NCBI RefSeq assembly: GCF_000192435.1
Contig: NZ_AEUD01000013.1
Coordinates: 85,425 to 149,424 of the forward strand
Reading direction: 5' to 3'
Source of the DNA: Gordonia neofelifaecis NRRL B-59395
GTDB taxonomy: Bacteria > Actinomycetota > Actinomycetes > Mycobacteriales > Mycobacteriaceae
Length of the DNA stretch: 64,000 nucleotides
The position numbers and the translations under genes were made by a program. Below are positions 60,823-64,000 of the stretch, piece after piece (positions within the stretch are counted from its first letter, which is position 1; the number at the start of each line of letters is the position of its first letter). The notes beneath the pieces are model-generated. The model searched no databases. It saw nothing but the letters and a program-made list of their open reading frames with translations, and was not told the DNA's origin.

Positions 60823-61683
60823 TCATGACCCGACGTTGACCGCCTCTTCACGGGAGTGTCGTTGGTCCTCCCCGCGGATCGCGGCGTCCTGAGCCAGCTT
60901 CACCACCGCGGTCGCCGCGACCAGCGCCACGACGCACAGGAACACCGCTGTCGGCGCACTGACGTAGATGTTCTCGCCCAGCAGTGCGACGCCGAGCACC
61001 ATGGCCACCGTCGGCTCCATCACGTTCATCGCGGGGAACGAGGTCTGCAGATCGCCCGCACCGAAACCACGCTGCTGGGCGATGATCGCGAGGACGACGA
61101 CCACCACCAGCAGGTACATCTCGGCATGGTGGACCAGCGAGACCGGGTCGTCGACGACGCGGAGCGCCACCGCTTTGATCAGCAGCGCCGACACGCCGAA
61201 CAGCGCCCCCGACGCCAATCCATAGCTGAGGGCCCGGAAGTGCGCGCTGCGACACCTTTCGGCGTTGACGACGATCCCGATGAGGCCCACCACCAGCACA
61301 CTCACGGTGATGACCATGACGAGCATGTTCGGTCGGCGGTCGGTCGACACCGGGCGGGCCAGCACGAGGAACAGAACCACGCAGACCACCAGGATCACGC
61401 CCCACAGCCACTCGCCGCGTTCCAGTCGCCGCTTGTCGATCCACGCCTCCATCGGCAGCGCGAACAGGACCGCGAGGACCACGAGTGGTTGCACCACCAG
61501 AATCGACCCGAGTCCCAACGCCGTGGCCTGCAGCCCGAAGCCGAGCAGCGCGACCACCGCGCCGAGCCACCAGCCCGCGGTGATGGCTCCGCTCGCCGCC
61601 GACGCCCGCTGCCGCAGCACGGTTCCGCCGGCTATCAGAACCGCCGCGGTGATCGCGAGCAGTATCGGAGCCCAGGTATGCAT
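60823..61683 (-). CDS. DMT-family transporter
   Basis: 286 residues from the ATG at 61683. About nine to ten hydrophobic helices in two repeat halves (GWWLGAVVALLGFGLQATAL, NVMEPTVAMVLGVALLGENI), as in the drug/metabolite transporter superfamily, close to NIPA/EamA members. Function as a metabolite exporter or Mg2+ carrier cannot be decided. It has no partner in the region. Confidence 0.83.
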   Translation of the reverse strand: MHTWAPILLAITAAVLIAGGTVLRQRASAASGAITAGWWLGAVVALLGFGLQATALGLGSILVVQPLVVLAVLFALPMEAWIDKRRLERGEWLWGVILVVCVVLFLVLARPVSTDRRPNMLVMVITVSVLVVGLIGIVVNAERCRSAHFRALSYGLASGALFGVSALLIKAVALRVVDDPVSLVHHAEMYLLVVVVVLAIIAQQRGFGAGDLQTSFPAMNVMEPTVAMVLGVALLGENIYVSAPTAVFLCVVALVAATAVVKLAQDAAIRGEDQRHSREEAVNVGS

Positions 61684-61738
61684 CACTAGACAGATTAGTG
61701 CCCAACGAGCCGCGCCGCGGTCGCCCAACCGCCGCCGT

Positions 61739-62278
61739 TCAGCGGTCGATGTGGAGTTCCGAGCTCAGCGGCGTGGGGTCGACCGTCAGATCCTGCACCG
61801 GGCAGTGCCGTTCGACGGTCTCCTGCAGCCGCCGGTAGTCATCGTCCGATGCAGGTCCGGAGATGTTCACCGACACCCGGACCGCCGTGAAGCCAGGTCG
61901 CACCTCGGCGTCGAGACCGAAGAACCCTCGGACGTCCAGATCACCCTCGGCAGTCAGAGTGAGATCGTCGAACTCGACGCCGAGCCGCTCCGCCCAGAAC
62001 CGGTAGGTGACCACCTGGCACGACAGCAGCGCGGCGAGGTAGTACTCGACGGGGTTCGGGGCGGTGTCCGAACCGCCCAGGGTCGGCGGTTCGTCGACGG
62101 TGACGCTGAACGAGCGCAGCGCGACCTCGCTGGCGACGCCGTCGGTCGCGACCGCCGACGCACCGAAGACCACCTGCGCGTTGCTCGCCTTGGCCGCGAC
62201 CGCGTCTGCGGTGGCCGCCGCGATGGAGTTGAGCGGGGTGCCGGATTCGGGGATGTCGATGAGCTGTGTTGTCGTCAT
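61739..62278 (-). CDS. OsmC-family peroxide-reducing protein
   Basis: 179 residues from the ATG at 62278. The two family cysteines are in ALLSCQVVTYRFWAERLG and in VERHCPVQDLTV, and PNPVEYYLAALLS is the helix before the first. OsmC proteins reduce organic hydroperoxides. Stands alone with its own promoter, 55 nt upstream of the DMT start. Confidence 0.88.
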   Translation of the reverse strand: MTTTQLIDIPESGTPLNSIAAATADAVAAKASNAQVVFGASAVATDGVASEVALRSFSVTVDEPPTLGGSDTAPNPVEYYLAALLSCQVVTYRFWAERLGVEFDDLTLTAEGDLDVRGFFGLDAEVRPGFTAVRVSVNISGPASDDDYRRLQETVERHCPVQDLTVDPTPLSSELHIDR

Positions 62279-62392
62279 GACGAGCACGCTACGAATGCGG
62301 CCTCACTGTCGACACCGTTGTGGTCAGTTCGGGTTTAACCGCGTGCGCGCGCCTGTCCGCTTTTGTCAGACCCCGGATCTACCGTGGTGTGC

Positions 62393-62662
62393 ATGAGCTA
62401 TCGCAGGGAACTCGAGCGGATGACGACGCTGTCCTCGCAAGACATCGACGATGCCTGCCGCGGCGCCCGTCTCCCCGCGTTGATCAACCGGTGCGTGGAC
62501 GAACTCCTCGAGCTCACCGAACTCGCGGACGAGGCGTTGGTCGACGAACGGATCGACGAGCACGTCCTCTACATGCAGGAGGTGTCCGCCTGGCGTGAGA
62601 CCTCGCACCTGCTGCGACTGATGACGGCGGACCCGACCCTTCGTTCTGCGGGTGCCGCATGA
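62393..62662 (+). CDS. Small helical hypothetical protein coupled to SixA-like phosphatase
   Basis: 89 residues from the ATG at 62393. It is rich in charged helices (CVDELLELTELADEALVDERIDEH) with no recognised motif or signal. Its stop overlaps the next gene (ATGA), so it is translated with the phosphatase. Function unknown; a regulator or partner of the phosphatase is an option. Confidence 0.65.
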   Translation: MSYRRELERMTTLSSQDIDDACRGARLPALINRCVDELLELTELADEALVDERIDEHVLYMQEVSAWRETSHLLRLMTADPTLRSAGAA

Positions 62663-63144
62663 CCGAACGCACCCTGATTCTCATGCGTCACGGCAAGTCC
62701 TCCTATCCGGACGGCGTGTACGACCACGATCGGCCATTGAACGATCGCGGCATGCGTCAGGCCGAGCTCGCCGGGCGCTGGATGGCCGACGATGGCCTCG
62801 ATGTCGACATGGTGCTGTGCTCGACGTCGACCCGTACGCGAATGACGCTGCAGCAGAGCGGGGTGGCGGCACCGGTCGAGTATGTGAGCGACCTCTACGG
62901 CGGCACGCCGGCTGAGATCTTCGAATCGGTACGAATCTACGCACCGGCCTCGGCCGCGACCGTGCTCGTCGTCGGCCATTTCCCCGGTATGCCCGAAGCC
63001 GCGCTCGCCCTCGACCCGGACGGGGAGATCGACAGGTTCCCGACGTCCGCCTACGCCGCGATCCGCATCGGCGTCCCCTGGGAACGGCTTGGGCTCGACG
63101 TCGACCGCGACGCCCGCCTCCTCGCCTTGCGGGTACCCCGCTGA
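62659..63144 (+). CDS. SixA-like histidine phosphatase
   Basis: 161 residues. The catalytic RHG motif is in LILMRHGKSSYPDG, the second histidine in VLVVGHFPGMPEAAL, and the arginine in STRTRMTL. Length and KSSYPDG pattern match SixA-type phosphohistidine phosphatases, which also include nucleoside/sugar phosphatases. Substrate unknown. Overlaps the small gene before it. Confidence 0.87.
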   Translation: MTERTLILMRHGKSSYPDGVYDHDRPLNDRGMRQAELAGRWMADDGLDVDMVLCSTSTRTRMTLQQSGVAAPVEYVSDLYGGTPAEIFESVRIYAPASAATVLVVGHFPGMPEAALALDPDGEIDRFPTSAYAAIRIGVPWERLGLDVDRDARLLALRVPR

Positions 63145-63175
63145 CGCCGGTGGTCGTACAGGTAACGTCACCCGC

Positions 63176-63679
63176 ATGGCCCCAACTATCACTCCTCCGA
63201 CGGATGCGGACCTGGTTCACCTGCGCAGATGCGTGAGTCTGGCACGAGAAGCCCTCGATGAAGGCGATCAGCCGTTCGGCTCCCTGGTCGTCGACGCCGC
63301 CGGCGACGTCCGGTTCGCGGATCGCAACCGAGTCAGCGGCGGCGACCACACCCGACACCCCGAGTTCGCCATCGCGCGGTGGGCGGCGAAGAACCTGACC
63401 GAGGAGCAGCGGGCCCAGGCGACCGTCTACACCTCCGGCGAACACTGCCCGATGTGCTCGGCCGCGCACGCGTGGGTGGGACTGGGCCGGATCGTCTATG
63501 CCGCCAGCGCGGAACAGCTCACCGCCTGGCAGACCGCATGGGAGCTGCCGACCGCTCCAGTGGCCTCGCTGGCGATCAACGACGTCGCTCCCGGCGTTCC
63601 CGTGTCGGGGCCGGCCCCAGAACTCACCGAGGAACTCCGGGAACTTCACGCGCGCTCGGCAGGCGTCTCGCTGACCTGA
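63176..63679 (+). CDS. Nucleoside deaminase-like zinc enzyme
   Basis: 167 residues from the ATG at 63176. Zinc motifs are HPEFAIARWAAKNL (HxE, with proline where most deaminases have alanine) and EHCPMCSAAHAW (PxxC form). The rest follows the cytidine/guanine deaminase-like fold (PFGSLVVDAAGDVRFADRN). It probably deaminates a base or nucleoside. Position after SixA is not obviously functional. Confidence 0.83.
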   Translation: MAPTITPPTDADLVHLRRCVSLAREALDEGDQPFGSLVVDAAGDVRFADRNRVSGGDHTRHPEFAIARWAAKNLTEEQRAQATVYTSGEHCPMCSAAHAWVGLGRIVYAASAEQLTAWQTAWELPTAPVASLAINDVAPGVPVSGPAPELTEELRELHARSAGVSLT

Positions 63680-63729
63680 ATTCTCAGCCACCGCGCATGC
63701 CTGTGTGCCCGGCCATGTGAGCGGTCGGG

Positions 63730-64000
63730 TCAGGCGGCGAGCAGCGCGTCCAGGTGGGCTTCGGCCCGGGACTCCTCCGGTGCCGGCGGTGCGTGCGGTC
63801 CCTGGTCGGGAAGCAACTCCGCGTGGTGGACCTGATTGACCCGCCATCGCTGCCCGGGCCGCTCGCCGACCGGCCGCCAGGCGACGCGTCCGGCGTGCGG
63901 GCCGTCGATCAGGATCATCGTCTCCCAATCCCCGAGACGCTTGCCGACGCTGCGGTTGTGACGGCCGCATGCGGCGCCGAGGTGATCGACGTCGGTCGGG
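63730..64000 (-). CDS. DUF222/HNH endonuclease-domain protein, C-terminal part only
   Basis: The frame is open to base 64000 and the start lies beyond the window. The visible 89 residues read PTDVDHLGAACGRHNRSVG and RLGDWETMILIDGPHAGRV, matching the end of HNH nuclease modules in DUF222 (13E12-type) actinobacterial proteins. These occur in many copies per genome; function is poorly defined. Confidence 0.75.
   Translation of the reverse strand, partial: PTDVDHLGAACGRHNRSVGKRLGDWETMILIDGPHAGRVAWRPVGERPGQRWRVNQVHHAELLPDQGPHAPPAPEESRAEAHLDALLAA

Noticed and set aside
63176-63679. Inactive deaminase because HPE replaces HAE
   Set aside because: The histidine and glutamate of the zinc/proton site and both cysteines are kept. 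Proline in the middle position is seen in some actinobacterial deaminases.
1-64000. tRNA, rRNA, riboswitch, prophage or IS element
   Set aside because: I looked for cloverleaf-like sequences, transposase motifs and phage proteins and saw none I could support. A covariance-model scan would be decisive for small RNAs.

Overview
The window is a 64 kb chromosomal segment from a high-GC actinobacterium of the Mycobacteriales. It carries a DipZ-type redox protein, F420-dependent luciferase-like enzymes, an NDMA-type alcohol dehydrogenase, DUF3558 lipoproteins, FprB, and two blocks whose gene order matches Mycobacterium tuberculosis (echA7-fadE12-accA2-accD2-fadE13-Rv0976c, and Rv0762c-Rv0771 with cyp51 and cyp123). 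The interspersed TTGAGCGAGC and CGAGTAG palindromic repeats recall Gordonia and its relatives; the genus is an inference. I see no rRNA, tRNA, CRISPR array, prophage or IS element. Both end genes run off the window.

Layout. 1-6.9 kb: truncated dipZ, an SRPBCC/SDR pair, a TIGR01777 epimerase, a lipocalin, a conserved hypothetical and xthA. 7.0-13.0 kb: a GAF/Fis-type regulator followed by an aldehyde dehydrogenase and an NDMA-dependent alcohol dehydrogenase (an alcohol oxidation module), then an MHS-type transporter. 13-15 kb: a flavin reductase, a membrane protein and a lipoprotein. 14.8-25.1 kb: a long minus-strand catabolic operon running from a TIGR03084 protein through an AtuA-like protein, acyl-CoA dehydrogenase, biotin-dependent carboxylase beta and alpha subunits, a second acyl-CoA dehydrogenase and enoyl-CoA hydratase to a terminal TetR gene. 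Its parts match the acyclic-terpene (Atu) logic of carboxylating a branched enoyl-CoA.

25.4-37.1 kb: a hotdog thioesterase, then the cyp123-SDR-cyp51-ferredoxin-Rv0762c-like-unknown operon on the minus strand, every junction overlapping or nearly so. Its TetR gene lies upstream, and a divergent aldehyde dehydrogenase-SDR-hydroxyisobutyrate dehydrogenase-like-CMD-thioesterase operon follows. Together they look like a sterol or isoprenoid oxidation system. 37.1-46.2 kb: a metallo-beta-lactamase-fold hydrolase with its TetR and a clear operator, a SulP/ClC anion transport pair, an amidohydrolase, an F420-type oxidoreductase broken by a 21-nt insertion, a quinone oxidoreductase and a methyltransferase. 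46.4-51.3 kb: a branched-chain amino acid-type ABC importer with both permeases and one ATPase fused into a single 914-residue chain.

51.3-57.9 kb: an F420-type enzyme, then a minus-strand run of fprB, a GT4 glycosyltransferase, a methyltransferase and an alpha/alpha-barrel protein, and an acyl-ACP thioesterase. 58-64 kb: two DUF3558 lipoproteins, one fused in frame to an S4 RNA-binding protein, then a SHOCT protein, flavodoxin, DMT transporter, OsmC, a SixA-type phosphatase, a deaminase and the end of a DUF222/HNH gene.

The most unusual signals are the families of intergenic palindromes (two copies of one element have different but fully compensated stems around a 37-nt conserved core), the S4-lipoprotein fusion, the frameshifted end of cyp51, the in-frame stop in the 42.8 kb gene and the LivHMG fusion.
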